DNA of 13,318 bases, from assembly GCA_002842255.1 (NCBI GenBank), contig PHCM01000017.1, positions 1-13,318 of the forward strand. Direction: 5' to 3'. The notes under the pieces are model-generated. The model was not told the DNA's origin, made no database searches, and worked only from the letters and a program-made list of their open reading frames with translations. Each line of letters starts with the position of its first letter. Positions within the stretch are counted from its first letter, which is position 1. The position numbers and the translations under genes were made by a program. The stretch is from Betaproteobacteria bacterium HGW-Betaproteobacteria-2 (GTDB lineage Bacteria; Pseudomonadota; Gammaproteobacteria; Burkholderiales; Methylophilaceae). Shown here one piece after another: positions 1 through 8,790 of the stretch.

Positions 1-449
1 CCAGTCACGCTTTACTTCATGCGTTTTTGCAGAAAAAGTCTTCATTTGACTACCAATACTTGCCAAAAAAATTAAGAGGGCGATTTTATGTCAGGGCTCC
101 CGCCCTTGTCAAACGTTATTATCGTATTCCTACGGTCATCTTGACCTGTTCAGCTATCCATCACTGTCATTTCATTAGCAATACTGCCGAAATCCGAACA
201 GATACTTAAAATATATGGTGGTAGCATGAGCTTATGCCGGGCCCAAGCTCCCAAGCCATCACTATACCACTACCCTCTTTAAAAACAACAAGATAAGAAA
301 ATATCCACGCCTGCTTCCGCTCGCCACCAGCCGGCTTATCCGCACTGGAACGCTAATTGCCTGTATTCATTGAACCACATACCAAACAACTGTATTTCAT
401 ATTTTGCCGAATCCAGGCATTCATACTGGCTGATGAATAAATTTATTGC
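1..449. other. Intergenic region upstream of the FimV-like gene, no supported gene
   Basis: I see no convincing coding sequence here. A 60-codon open frame at 27-209 has no recognisable protein motif and no clear ribosome binding site. The stretch is richer in A and T than the genes to its right. Visible structure: a short GC-rich inverted repeat (AGGGC/GCCCT, 93-106) without a following T-run, an AT-rich box around 205-216, and a 14-bp imperfect palindrome at 224-237. The region probably carries the promoter of the FimV-like gene, but I cannot place a -10/-35 pair with confidence. The end of whatever gene lies to the left is not recognisable in these bases. Confidence 0.5.
224..237. repeat. 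14-bp imperfect palindrome
   Basis: GCAT and ATGC arms flank a central AGCT, with one non-complementary position on each side of the centre. It lies just downstream of an AT-rich box (about 205-216) that could serve as a -10 region, so it could be an operator. No known regulator consensus is recognised. It may be chance. Confidence 0.25.
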
Positions 450-2336
450 ATGATCAAACCGAACTTTTCTTTCATATTTAAGTTGTTACTGCCCGCAGGC
501 ATGATCTTCGGCAGTTCCGCCGCTCACGCCATTGGGCTAGGAACCATTGACGTGCAATCACGCCTGGGCGAGCCTTTGCGGGCGACTATCCAGCTGTTCG
601 ACATCCCGAAACGACTGGACACCAGTTGTTTCCGGCTGCAACGTAATCATGACGATTTTCCGGCTGCGCCACTTAATGCCAGCCTCATCCTGCGCGAGAA
701 TCCGGATGGTAATGCAAGCTTGAGTATCCGCTCGCACCAGACACTCAACGACCCGATTGTCCAATTGAGCCTGATAGCTGAATGTGAAAACCAGATCAGC
801 CGTGAATACGTTCTGCTGCTCGACCCGCCGCAGACACAAATTACGCCCAATCCTCAGATGGAAATTCAGACTTCTCGCACCGCCATTACTCTGGACTCTA
901 TTGCCGCAATTGCCGAAGAGCCGGAGACGCCAGCCTTCAAACCGGCAGCAAGAAACACATCGATGTCCGAGGCCAGGCCAGTTAAAACTGACGCCCGAAC
1001 AAAAAAGCCAGTTACCCGTAATCGCAACCAGGACCGGGCAGCTCACGCAACTGCCGCCGTCACGGCAACACCTGAGGACATTATGGCCGTTGAGTCCGGT
1101 GCACCGAGACTGGTCATCTCAGGGGAAGAGCAACTACACGCGGATTTCTTCAATGCACCCTTGCAACTTCAAATGTCCATGGAGTTGAACGACTGGCCTG
1201 CCACGGACATGCCAACGCTCAGTGCTGAGGATGTTTCCGATGAAATGACGGCAATGGCCAACAAACTGGCCTATCTTGAATCGCAGATCGTTGCTTTGCA
1301 GAAACGCAATACAGAACTTGAAACTTCGCGCAGCGTCGGCACCACTTCTGCCAGCGACAATTCCTGGCTGATGTATGCATTACTCACCTTGCTTTTGATA
1401 GCCTTGATCGGCATCGCAGAATGGCTGCGCCGCCGTCACAGCCAGCAGCAAATCGCGACTGAATTGGCAATCTGGGATGAATTGGCCCCTGAAGTCGAAC
1501 AGAGCGTATTCGATACAAACCGGAAATCTGCGCCTTCTGCTGAAACCGAGGAGATCACTAACACAACGGAACTCGAACCTGTCAGCCAGAATATGCCGGA
1601 CTTCAAGAGCCGTCCGACCTCGCTGCAAACTCCGGATCATGGCCATGCCGGCACTACGGTAAATGAAGATATCCTCGAGCAGGCTGAAGTTTTCGTCGCC
1701 CATGGACGGACAAATCTGGCGATTGTGCTGCTGCAGGACCACTTGGCTGAGTTTCCTGACCTGTCTCCCGAACCTTGGCTGATGATGCTTGATTTACTCA
1801 AACGTGATGGGCAGGCCAGCGAATACACGGCGGCAACAGCCGAGTGCAAACGTCATTTTAATGTAGCGATTGCTGGTTTCGACGAGCCTCTGCAGGAAGA
1901 TCACAGCAGTATTGAAAATTACCCGCATGTAGCTGAACAGCTGCAAGAGGTCTGGGGTACTGCCGAGGCGCTGCCATTTCTCGATGATCTGATTTTCAAC
2001 CGCAGACTGGAAGCACGCCAAGGCTTTGGCCGCAACGCCTATCTGGAGATATTGCTTTTGCGCAGCATGCTTGGTGATTCAAATTTTGCCATCAGCCAAA
2101 AATCCTTAAGCGTTACAGGCACGATTACATCAAACAACACCCTGCTACAACCACAAAACGACTTGGAGACCATCGACTCCGAGATGGACATCCCGTTGCC
2201 GAACTCAGAGATTGAAGAAAACGCAGAACCGGCAAACCAGTCTGAAGAACATCTTTTCGCCGATGAATTGACCAGTACCAACCTCCCTGAGGACAAATCC
2301 AAACCGCTGGAATTCGAATTCCCCATCAGAAATTAA
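450..2336 (+). CDS. FimV-like inner-membrane protein (no LysM seen)
   Basis: 628 residues. Residues 1-27 look like a signal peptide (hydrophobic core, then AHA before Ile28). The mature N-terminus (IGLGTIDVQSRLGEPLRA, 28-45) is the characteristic FimV/HubP start. A low-complexity charged stretch (about 130-260) leads to a short coiled coil (about 265-292), one transmembrane helix (306-326) followed by Arg-rich sequence, and a cytoplasmic part. That part has a helical, TPR-like region at about 405-545 and an acidic tail. FimV family proteins organise the cell pole, type IV pili and peptidoglycan-associated assembly. I see no LysM motif between the N-terminal domain and the membrane helix, where family members usually have one. 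The ATG at 450 has only a weak Shine-Dalgarno sequence, but the signal peptide starts there. The stop lies 17 bp from the end of convergent ubiA. The classical fimV context (asd, truA, trp genes) is not seen, so this may be a paralogue. I leave the symbol blank. Confidence 0.85.
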   Translation: MIKPNFSFIFKLLLPAGMIFGSSAAHAIGLGTIDVQSRLGEPLRATIQLFDIPKRLDTSCFRLQRNHDDFPAAPLNASLILRENPDGNASLSIRSHQTLNDPIVQLSLIAECENQISREYVLLLDPPQTQITPNPQMEIQTSRTAITLDSIAAIAEEPETPAFKPAARNTSMSEARPVKTDARTKKPVTRNRNQDRAAHATAAVTATPEDIMAVESGAPRLVISGEEQLHADFFNAPLQLQMSMELNDWPATDMPTLSAEDVSDEMTAMANKLAYLESQIVALQKRNTELETSRSVGTTSASDNSWLMYALLTLLLIALIGIAEWLRRRHSQQQIATELAIWDELAPEVEQSVFDTNRKSAPSAETEEITNTTELEPVSQNMPDFKSRPTSLQTPDHGHAGTTVNEDILEQAEVFVAHGRTNLAIVLLQDHLAEFPDLSPEPWLMMLDLLKRDGQASEYTAATAECKRHFNVAIAGFDEPLQEDHSSIENYPHVAEQLQEVWGTAEALPFLDDLIFNRRLEARQGFGRNAYLEILLLRSMLGDSNFAISQKSLSVTGTITSNNTLLQPQNDLETIDSEMDIPLPNSEIEENAEPANQSEEHLFADELTSTNLPEDKSKPLEFEFPIRN

Positions 2337-2353
2337 AACTTACGCTTGCCGCG

Positions 2354-3211
2354 TTACAGATAACTGACCAGCAATCCCGCAAAGATCGCGGCACCCAGCC
2401 AGTTATTGTGCAAAAAAGCCTTGAAACAGGACTCGCGCTGCCTGCCACGTATCAGGCTGATGTGATACAACGCCAGCAGCAAGGCTGCCACCAGACCAAG
2501 ATAATAGGGCCAACCCAATTGCTGCAACCAACCAACCAGCGCCAGCAATAACAACATCACCACATAACAGGCCAGGATAGCCATGACATCGTAGTGACCG
2601 AAGAAAATGGCGGACGAGCGTATCCCCAGTTCAAGATCATCATCCCGGTCGACCATGGCGTACTCCGTATCGTAAGCGATAGCCCAGAAAATGTTGGCCA
2701 GCAGCATCAACCAGGCAACCGGCGGCAACTCTGCAGTCAGTGCGGCAAACGCCATGGGGATGCCAAAACCGAAAGCAATGCCAAGATAAGCCTGCGGAAT
2801 CGCCAGAAAACGCTTGGTCAGCGGATAGGTCATGGCCAACAACAAAGCGGCGAATGACAAAGCAATGGTCAGCGTATTCAGGAACAATACCAGGCAAAAT
2901 GCCCCCAGACTCAAGCCTGCCGCCAGCAGACAGGCCTCCTTGACGTCAACTTCACCGCTGACCAGCGGACGCTGCCGGGTGCGTTCAACGTGACCATCGA
3001 AATTGCGGTCAGCGACATCGTTCATGACACATCCAGCCGAGCGCATCAGCACCGTACCCATGACAAATATCCAGACCACCAGCCAGTCCGGCCGGCCCTG
3101 CCCGGCAATCCACAGGGCCCACAATGTCGGCCACAGCAGCAAGAGTATGCCGATCGGCTTGTCGAGCCGCATCAGGCGTTCATAGGCATTGATTTTTTGT
3201 TTCCAGTTCAT
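2354..3211 (-). CDS. ubiA: 4-hydroxybenzoate polyprenyltransferase UbiA
   Basis: 285 residues, close to the usual length of about 290. UbiA transfers the polyprenyl tail to 4-hydroxybenzoate in the inner membrane, the second step of ubiquinone synthesis. Both Asp-rich Mg-diphosphate motifs are present: N64-D65-x-x-D68-x-x-x-D72 after the second helix, and [13 protein letters not shown] at 180-192, nearly identical to the E. coli form. About eight to nine hydrophobic helices cover the chain. The start ATG overlaps the stop of ubiC in an ATGA, which implies translational coupling so that chorismate lyase and the enzyme using its product are made together. It is the last gene of the minus-strand cluster and converges on the FimV-like gene. 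Family and function are clear. Confidence 0.97.
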   Translation of the reverse strand: MNWKQKINAYERLMRLDKPIGILLLLWPTLWALWIAGQGRPDWLVVWIFVMGTVLMRSAGCVMNDVADRNFDGHVERTRQRPLVSGEVDVKEACLLAAGLSLGAFCLVLFLNTLTIALSFAALLLAMTYPLTKRFLAIPQAYLGIAFGFGIPMAFAALTAELPPVAWLMLLANIFWAIAYDTEYAMVDRDDDLELGIRSSAIFFGHYDVMAILACYVVMLLLLALVGWLQQLGWPYYLGLVAALLLALYHISLIRGRQRESCFKAFLHNNWLGAAIFAGLLVSYL

Positions 3212-3771
3212 GACGCAAATTCCGATAGTTTCAATACCTGCGGTAAAAACACTTCTGTCACCATGATGGCCGAATGTCCAAGCCGGAATATCGAACGTCT
3301 GGCCCAGACCGCCTGAGGCTTGACGGCAAGATGTCGCACCGCGCGGCGATAAAGCGCATGATGATTCGACAGCTTCTTGAATTCAAGCTGGGTACGCGTG
3401 ACCTTGGGGTTCATGAACAGGGCAGCCCCCAAGGGCTTGTTACCCAAGCGACCCAGAGCCAGCCATTCGCCACGCAAGCTCTGGCAGGGCAATACGCTAT
3501 GGGCAAACACTACCGGCTTCCCATTGCTGTAAAGATAGACTTCGCGCAACAAGGCATTTTGCCTGCGCGATAGTCCAAGCAACTGTGCTTCGTCGATCTG
3601 CGCCCGGCCATATTGATGCCGGCTCGGCCTGACTTGAAAATCATTGCTGAGCGATTGCAAGCGCCTGGTCAACGACCCCGGATCGGTCAGCCAATGCCGG
3701 TAGCTACCGCTGTTCATTGGCGTCTTGATCCAGGCAGCATGCGTCAACAAGGGGCGGGAATGGGTTTTCAC
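3208..3771 (-). CDS. ubiC: Chorismate lyase UbiC
   Basis: 187 residues, somewhat longer than the 165 of E. coli. UbiC removes pyruvate from chorismate to give 4-hydroxybenzoate, the first committed step of ubiquinone synthesis, in the cytosol. Visible family features: LLREVYLY with Arg76 (the E. coli substrate-binding Arg), LGNKPLG at 109-115, and the C-terminal RRSIF...TEVFLP block with Glu173, matching the catalytic Glu of the E. coli enzyme. The start is GTG at 3771. An in-frame TGA lies five codons upstream, so no longer start exists. The next alternative, Met19, would remove N-terminal sequence (PLLTHAAW) that I recall as common in betaproteobacterial UbiC. No strong Shine-Dalgarno sequence is seen. 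It lies 29 bp after recG and overlaps ubiA by 4 bp. Confidence 0.95.
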   Translation of the reverse strand: MKTHSRPLLTHAAWIKTPMNSGSYRHWLTDPGSLTRRLQSLSNDFQVRPSRHQYGRAQIDEAQLLGLSRRQNALLREVYLYSNGKPVVFAHSVLPCQSLRGEWLALGRLGNKPLGAALFMNPKVTRTQLEFKKLSNHHALYRRAVRHLAVKPQAVWARRSIFRLGHSAIMVTEVFLPQVLKLSEFAS

Positions 3772-3785
3772 GACGAGATTATGTC

Positions 3786-3798
3786 ACAGCGGAGCTGT
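3786..3798 (-). other. Small hairpin in the recG-ubiC gap
   Basis: The arms ACAGC and GCTGT are separated by GGA, a perfect 5-bp stem directly after the tandem TGA-TAA stop of recG and before the GTG of ubiC. No T-run follows, so it is not a standard intrinsic terminator. It could slow 3' decay of the upstream message or be chance. Confidence 0.25.
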
Positions 3799-3800
3799 TA

Positions 3801-5777
3801 TCAAACCTTGACCAGTTCTTCCGCATAGCCCAACCAGCGTTGCAGATGCTTTTCAACGGCTTCCGGATGCTCGCGCAGCAATTTTTCCGCCACTGCTTTC
3901 GAGGCCGCGAGCAAATCCGCATCTCTTTCCAGATCGGCAATCTTCAGCATGGGCAGGCCGCTTTGCCTGACCCCCAGAAACTCGCCCGGTCCGCGCAGAT
4001 GCAAATCGGCCTGGGCAATCTCAAAACCGTCACTCGATTCGTAGATCACCTTGAGCCGGGCACGTGCCAGCTCGGACAAGGGGCTCTGGTAAAGCAGGAT
4101 ACAAGTGCTTTTTTCAGCACCACGCCCGACCCGGCCGCGCAACTGATGCAATTGCGAAAGCCCCATACGCTCGGCATGCTCGATCACCATCAGGCTGGCA
4201 TTCGGCACATCGACGCCGACTTCAATGACGGTAGTCGCGACCAGCAACTGGATCTGGTTGGCACTGAATTGCGCCATGACGTCCTGTTTTTCTGCCGCTT
4301 TCATGCGGCCATGCAGCAGGCCCACCTTCAAATCGGGAAATGCCGAACGCATGTATTCATAAGTATCGATTGCAGTCTGCAGTTGCAGACTCTCGGATTC
4401 TTCAATCAGCGGGCACACCCAGTAGGCCTGCTTGCCCTGCTGACAGGCGTCATGAACGCGTTGCAGCACTTCGTCGCGACGTGCGTCGGAAACCAGCTTG
4501 GTGACGATGGGGGTGCGGCCTGGCGGCAGCTCATCGATGACGGAGACATCAAGGTCGGCGTAATAGCTCATGGAAAGCGTGCGCGGGATGGGCGTCGCAC
4601 TCATCATCAGCTGGTGCGGCGCCGCGACCTCAGCAGACTGCGCCTTCTGCCTGAGTGAAAGTCGTTGCTGTACGCCGAAGCGATGCTGCTCATCGACGAT
4701 CACCAGTCCCAGCCGGGCAAACTGCACCTGCTCCTGAAAGATGGCGTGAGTACCGATGACGAGGCTGGCTTCACCGGCCTGTACTTTTTGCAGCGCAGCT
4801 GCGCGTTCTTTTTTGCTCTGGCTGCCAGCCAGCCATGCCAATTCGATACCGAGCGGTGCCAGCCAGACACTGAGTTTGCGGTAATGCTGTTCGGCCAGTA
4901 TCTCGGTTGGTGCCATCATGGCGACCTGCCAACCGTCTTCGATAGCCTGCAGCGCCGCCATGGTGGCGACGATGGTCTTGCCGCTGCCGACATCGCCTTG
5001 CAGCAAGCGCTGCATCGGATGCGGCTGCGTCAGGTCATGGGTGATTTCCAGCGCCGTCTTCTGCTGCGCATCAGTCAGCCGGAAGGCCAGACTTTTCAAT
5101 AATGCACTGATCAGCTTTTTCGAAGGCGGCAATGCCGGAGCGCCGAGCAAGCGCCGTCTGGCGTAATGCCGCCGCATGGAAAGCTGCTGCGCCAGCAGTT
5201 CATCAAAAGCCAAACGCCGCCATACAGGCTGGGTTCTGTCCTGCAACTGTTCAATCGGCATGCTGGGCGGCGGATAATGCAGGGCCTGCAGGCTCTGGGC
5301 AAAACCCGGCAGATGATGTGCCTGATAAACCCAGTCCGGCAGAGTTTCCTCAAGCTGGTTCTGCGTCATTGCCCAATGGATGGATTTACGTATCGAAGCC
5401 TGACTGAGGCCGGCAGTCGTCGGATAGACCGGCGTCAAGGTGTCCGCCGTCGGGGTGTCTTCTCCGACCGGACGGCATTGCGGATGCACCATCTCCCAGC
5501 CGAAAAAACCGTTTCGCACCTCACCCAGCACGCGCAAACGTCTGCCTTCCGCCAACGCCTTGATCTGGCTGGGATAGAAATGCAGAAAACGCAGGCTTAA
5601 CTGACCGGTGCTGTCACGCAACTGGGATATCAACGCTTTGCGCGGCTTGTACTGCACCTCGGTATGCACAATTTCACCCTCCACCTGCGCCTGCTCTCCC
5701 GCATGCAAATCGCGAATGGCAGTGATGCGCGTCTCATCGACGTAGCGCAACGGCAAATGCAGCAGCAAGCCCTGCAC
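3801..5777 (-). CDS. recG: ATP-dependent DNA helicase RecG (start uncertain)
   Basis: RecG remodels stalled replication forks and branch-migrates Holliday junctions. From the GTG at 5777 the protein has 658 residues, against 693 in E. coli. In order: part of the N-terminal wedge region (LLLHLPLRY from residue 4) and its OB-fold, LTPVYPTT at 114-121, the Walker A GDVGSGKT at 261-268, MAPTEILAEQH at 288-298, the DEQH box at 362-365, SATPIPR at 393-399, the second RecA-like domain with TTVIEVGVDVP, and the RGRVGRG motif. The GTG at 5777 is the only standard start available, but homologous sequence clearly continues upstream in frame (for example LQKLGI directly before). The true protein is probably about 684 residues (see 5778-5855). 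The gene follows ridA and precedes ubiC in the same direction. Confidence 0.96.
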   Translation of the reverse strand: MQGLLLHLPLRYVDETRITAIRDLHAGEQAQVEGEIVHTEVQYKPRKALISQLRDSTGQLSLRFLHFYPSQIKALAEGRRLRVLGEVRNGFFGWEMVHPQCRPVGEDTPTADTLTPVYPTTAGLSQASIRKSIHWAMTQNQLEETLPDWVYQAHHLPGFAQSLQALHYPPPSMPIEQLQDRTQPVWRRLAFDELLAQQLSMRRHYARRRLLGAPALPPSKKLISALLKSLAFRLTDAQQKTALEITHDLTQPHPMQRLLQGDVGSGKTIVATMAALQAIEDGWQVAMMAPTEILAEQHYRKLSVWLAPLGIELAWLAGSQSKKERAAALQKVQAGEASLVIGTHAIFQEQVQFARLGLVIVDEQHRFGVQQRLSLRQKAQSAEVAAPHQLMMSATPIPRTLSMSYYADLDVSVIDELPPGRTPIVTKLVSDARRDEVLQRVHDACQQGKQAYWVCPLIEESESLQLQTAIDTYEYMRSAFPDLKVGLLHGRMKAAEKQDVMAQFSANQIQLLVATTVIEVGVDVPNASLMVIEHAERMGLSQLHQLRGRVGRGAEKSTCILLYQSPLSELARARLKVIYESSDGFEIAQADLHLRGPGEFLGVRQSGLPMLKIADLERDADLLAASKAVAEKLLREHPEAVEKHLQRWLGYAEELVKV

Positions 5778-5855
5778 ATCGACAATGCCCAGCTTTTGCA
5801 GCCGGACCTGCAGCGGCTTGCTGAACTCCTTGAAATCGGAGAGCTTTAGGCTAAT
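5778..5855 (-). other. recG: Probable N-terminal extension of recG with non-standard start
   Basis: Reading upstream from the GTG at 5777 in the recG frame, 26 further codons stay open and translate to sequence such as LKLSDFKEF and VRLQKLGIVD. This resembles the start of RecG homologues, where a KLxKLGI-type helix precedes the LHLPLRY motif. No ATG, GTG or TTG occurs in this frame before a TGA at 5868-5870. An ATT at 5855-5853 has GGAG seven bases upstream, ideal spacing. CTG codons at 5813 and 5801 are weaker options. An ATT start would give 684 residues and overlap the 3' end of ridA by 10 bp. AUU starts are rare but known (infC in E. coli). A sequencing error is the alternative. Confidence 0.6.
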
Positions 5856-6226
5856 TCCATGACTCCGTCAGCTTCCACCAGCGCTCCGCGCGGCAGAGAG
5901 GCAACGCCTACGGCGGCACGTGCCGGATAAGGTTGGGTGAAATATTCCGCCATGATGGAATTCACCAGCGCGAAATTCGACAGGTCCGTCAGGAAGATAT
6001 TGAGCTTGACGATATCCGCCATTGAACCGCCCGCCGCTTCAGTCACCGCACGCAAGTTCTGGAAGACGCGATGCACCTGCGCCTCAATCCCCTCGACCAC
6101 CTCCATGCTTGCCGGGTCAAGACCAATCTGGCCAGAAAGATAGACGGTACCACCGACCTTGACTGCCTGCGAATAGGTGCCGATAGCCTGCGGCGCACCG
6201 TCGGTATGAATGATTTGTTTTGCCAT
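5846..6226 (-). CDS. ridA: RidA family enamine/imine deaminase
   Basis: 126 residues, the normal length for this family (128 in E. coli). RidA hydrolyses reactive 2-aminoacrylate and related enamines/imines released by PLP enzymes, protecting them from damage. It acts as a cytosolic trimer. Visible signatures: the N-terminal AIGTYSQAV (14-22), [10 protein letters not shown] (29-38), and the C-terminal [13 protein letters not shown] and ALVEAD blocks. These hold Arg103 (the substrate carboxylate-binding Arg, position 105 in E. coli) and Glu118. The ATG at 6226 has AGGAAA about six to seven bases upstream. It follows spoT by 67 bp, the largest gap in the minus-strand cluster, so a local promoter is possible. 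Its 3' end probably overlaps the start of recG. Confidence 0.95.
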   Translation of the reverse strand: MAKQIIHTDGAPQAIGTYSQAVKVGGTVYLSGQIGLDPASMEVVEGIEAQVHRVFQNLRAVTEAAGGSMADIVKLNIFLTDLSNFALVNSIMAEYFTQPYPARAAVGVASLPRGALVEADGVMELA

Positions 6227-6293
6227 GTTGTTTCCTGATTGCTGTTGAGTTTGATACTTGAAAACTGGATTTTTCTGTAAGCGGTACGCCTGA

Positions 6294-8546
6294 TCACTGC
6301 GCGCGCTGATCAGCGCCGCTGCCTTTGACCCGATTGATGCGGACCATGTCCGGGATTCTGCGCAAACGCCGCATCAAGTCTGCCAGATGCACGCGATTCC
6401 TGACCTGCACCGTAAAATGCATGTTGGTATAGGCGCTACCATCCGGCTCCTCCATGCTAACGTGATCAATATTGGAACCGGCGTCAGCAATACCCGACGC
6501 GATCTTGGCCAGCATGCCTCGTTCATTCGCCACGGTCAGCTTGAGATTGACCTTGTACAGGCGTTTGCCGTCCGGATCCCATTCCACATCGAGCCATTTT
6601 TCCGGGTCTAGCCGGAATTTGCGGATCGCCGGGCAATCGTGGGTATGAATGACCAAGCCCTTGTCCTTATTGATAAAGCCAAGAATCGGGTCGCCGGGAA
6701 TCGGCCGGCAGCACTGGGCAAACTGCACCGCCATGCCTTCCGAACCACGGATGGTGATGGTGTCCAGCACCTTGTTGAGCTGCCTCGCCTGCCGCTCCAT
6801 CGCGCTATCCAGCAACCCCTCTTCCGCTTTCTGCTCTTCGGTCTTGGCCATCAACTGGTGCGCCACCATGACATTGAGGCGTTTGCCCAGACCGATATCG
6901 GTCAGCACTTCCTGCTTGTCCCTGGCGCCATAGTCACGCAGCAGTTTTTGCCAGCGCGCCTCATCAATATCGGCCGGATCGACATGCAGGGCGCGCAACG
7001 CCTGGTTCAGCATGCGCTGGCCGAGATGGGCGGATTCGGTGGATTGCATGGATTTGAGGAAATGACGGATATGCGCCCGTGCCTTGCCGGAAACGACGTA
7101 ATTCAGCCAGGCAGGATTGGGCTTGGCCATGGCCGATGTAATGATCTCAACGTTGTCGCCGTTGTGCAATTCCGTGCGCAAAGGTGCCAGCTCGTGATTG
7201 ATCTTGACCGCCACGCAGCAGTTGCCGACATCGGTGTGCACGGCATAGGCAAAGTCCACCGCGGTTGCCCCCTTGGGCAGGGCCATGATCTTGCCGCGTG
7301 GAGTGAAGACATAAACCTCGTCCGGAAAGAGGTCGACCTTGAAGTGTTCGAGGAACTCCAGAGAGTCTGCGCTCTCGCTCTGGATATCGAGCAGGCGCTG
7401 CAACCATTGGTGGGTCTGCTGTTGCAGAGCGGTCAGGTGCGCATCCGAGGACTTGTACATCCAGTGCGCGGCAACACCGGCTTCGGCGATGTTGTGCATC
7501 TCCTGACTGCGAATCTGTACTTCGATCGGTGTACCGAACGGCCCGAACAGCGTCGAGTGCAGCGATTGATAGCCGTTGGCCTTGGGGATGGCGATGTAAT
7601 CCTTGAACTTGCCGGGAATCGGTTTGTACAGGCTGTGCAGTATGCCCAGCGCCAGATAACAGGTCGGCAGGTCCTTGACGATGACGCGGAAGCCGTAGAT
7701 GTCATAGATCTGCGAGAACGTCGTGTTCTTGCCGGTCATCTTCTTGTAGATGCTGTAGAGGTTCTTTTCCCGGCCCGTCACATCCGCTTCGATCTGCGCT
7801 TCCTGCAGTCTCTGCCGGATCGCATCCTGAATCTTGCCGACGACCTCCTTGCGATTGCCCCGTGCCGCCTTCACCGCCTTGCTGATGACGTTGTAGCGCA
7901 TCGGATAGAGGTATTTGAAACTGAGGTCTTCCAGCTGATGGTAGATATTATTGATGCCGAGCCGATTGGCAATCGGCGCATAGATATCGATAGTTTCGAG
8001 CGCGATGCGTTTGCGCTTTTCCGTGCTCATGACCTCCAGCGTCTGCATGTTGTGCAGGCGGTCGGCCAGCTTGACCAGAATCACCCGCACATCCTGCGAC
8101 ATGGCCAGCAGCATCTTGCGGAAGTTTTCCGCCTGGGCCTGGGTGGCGCTCTGGAATTCAATCTTGTCGAGTTTGGAAAGACCGTCGACCAGTTCGGCCA
8201 CCTGCTTGCCGAACTGGTCGCTGATCTCCTGTTTGGTGATACCGGTGTCCTCCACCACGTCGTGCAATAACGCAGCCAGCAAGGTTGGTGTATCAAGATG
8301 CATCTCCGCCAGGATGCAGGCCACCGCGACCGGGTGGCTGATATAGGGTTCACCGCTGCGACGGACCTGCCCTTTATGGGCGGCGTCGCTGAAGCGGTAG
8401 GCATCCCAGACCTGGGAGATGTCTTCGTCTTTGAGATATTCTCTAAGAAGCAGCGTCAGCTGCGAGTCTTCGCTGTCGGCTGGCAGCAAAGGGGGTGGCG
8501 CGGGCTTTACGGATTCCGAGGAGCGTTTTGCCGATGCCATGGGCAT
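6294..8546 (-). CDS. spoT: Bifunctional (p)ppGpp synthetase/hydrolase, SpoT/Rel type
   Basis: 750 residues, a full-length RSH protein. Domains in order: HD hydrolase (about 45-200, with His71, LLHDVVEDT carrying His95-Asp96, and KLADRLHNM at 159-167); synthetase (about 255-365, with [25 protein letters not shown] at 313-316, [17 protein letters not shown] and GVAAHW); TGS (about 410-470); helical linker; a Cys-containing region ([11 protein letters not shown] at 611-621); and a C-terminal ACT domain (about 668-742). The basic KFKD at the RxKD/ExDD diagnostic site places it with bifunctional SpoT/Rel, not synthase-only RelA. The intact HD residues imply hydrolase activity. The ATG at 8546 lies 6 bp after rpoZ, with Met3 as an alternative start. 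No strong Shine-Dalgarno sequence is seen, so translation may be coupled to rpoZ. Confidence 0.97.
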   Translation of the reverse strand: MPMASAKRSSESVKPAPPPLLPADSEDSQLTLLLREYLKDEDISQVWDAYRFSDAAHKGQVRRSGEPYISHPVAVACILAEMHLDTPTLLAALLHDVVEDTGITKQEISDQFGKQVAELVDGLSKLDKIEFQSATQAQAENFRKMLLAMSQDVRVILVKLADRLHNMQTLEVMSTEKRKRIALETIDIYAPIANRLGINNIYHQLEDLSFKYLYPMRYNVISKAVKAARGNRKEVVGKIQDAIRQRLQEAQIEADVTGREKNLYSIYKKMTGKNTTFSQIYDIYGFRVIVKDLPTCYLALGILHSLYKPIPGKFKDYIAIPKANGYQSLHSTLFGPFGTPIEVQIRSQEMHNIAEAGVAAHWMYKSSDAHLTALQQQTHQWLQRLLDIQSESADSLEFLEHFKVDLFPDEVYVFTPRGKIMALPKGATAVDFAYAVHTDVGNCCVAVKINHELAPLRTELHNGDNVEIITSAMAKPNPAWLNYVVSGKARAHIRHFLKSMQSTESAHLGQRMLNQALRALHVDPADIDEARWQKLLRDYGARDKQEVLTDIGLGKRLNVMVAHQLMAKTEEQKAEEGLLDSAMERQARQLNKVLDTITIRGSEGMAVQFAQCCRPIPGDPILGFINKDKGLVIHTHDCPAIRKFRLDPEKWLDVEWDPDGKRLYKVNLKLTVANERGMLAKIASGIADAGSNIDHVSMEEPDGSAYTNMHFTVQVRNRVHLADLMRRLRRIPDMVRINRVKGSGADQRAQ

Positions 8547-8552
8547 AACACT

Positions 8553-8765
8553 TTAGGCATGTCCACGATTCAGGACTTCAAGACCGACCTTGCCGGCCGC
8601 GATTTCACGTAATGCCAGTACCGTAGGCTTGTCCCTCAAACCATGAGTATTGACCAAAGGTTCGGAACCGTTGGCCAGCTGACGGGCGCGATAGGCGGCC
8701 ACCAGCGTCAGGTGAAAACGGTTGGGGATCTTTTCAAGACAATCGTCTACGGTAATACGTGCCAT
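8553..8765 (-). CDS. rpoZ: RNA polymerase omega subunit
   Basis: 70 residues, shorter than the 91 of E. coli but in line with betaproteobacterial omega. It assists assembly of the beta' subunit. The N-terminus [17 protein letters not shown] is the conserved start, followed by [12 protein letters not shown] and the [16 protein letters not shown] block. The MAR-x-T start is kept; in E. coli omega these first residues help form ppGpp binding site 1 with beta'. The ATG at 8765 has GGAG seven bases upstream. It lies 25 bp after gmk and 6 bp before spoT, the gmk-rpoZ-spoT order common in proteobacteria. Confidence 0.97.
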   Translation of the reverse strand: MARITVDDCLEKIPNRFHLTLVAAYRARQLANGSEPLVNTHGLRDKPTVLALREIAAGKVGLEVLNRGHA

Positions 8766-8790
8766 CTTTATTCTCCGAATGCTGTTCGAA

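Noticed and set aside
93..106. GC-rich hairpin AGGGC/GCCCT as an intrinsic terminator of an upstream gene
   Set aside because: The stem is short and not followed by a T-run on either strand, and no upstream gene can be recognised.
27..209. 60-codon open frame on the plus strand
   Set aside because: No recognisable protein features, no convincing ribosome binding site, and skewed base composition. Such a short frame is expected by chance.
2342..2354. Possible bidirectional terminator between the FimV-like gene and ubiA
   Set aside because: The stem is only ACGC/GCGT with a five-base loop, and there is no proper T-run on either side. Convergent ends make a terminator likely nearby, but this sequence does not show one.
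3840..4658. 272-codon open frame antisense to recG
   Set aside because: It lies wholly inside the helicase core of recG and has no protein signature of its own.
6227..6293. Promoter for ridA-recG in the spoT-ridA gap
   Set aside because: AT-rich elements are present, but no -35/-10 pair matched well enough to report as a feature.
6639..8270. 543-codon open frame antisense to spoT
   Set aside because: It is long only because the codon bias of spoT on the other strand keeps this frame free of stops. The spoT reading has every RSH motif, and the antisense product resembles nothing.
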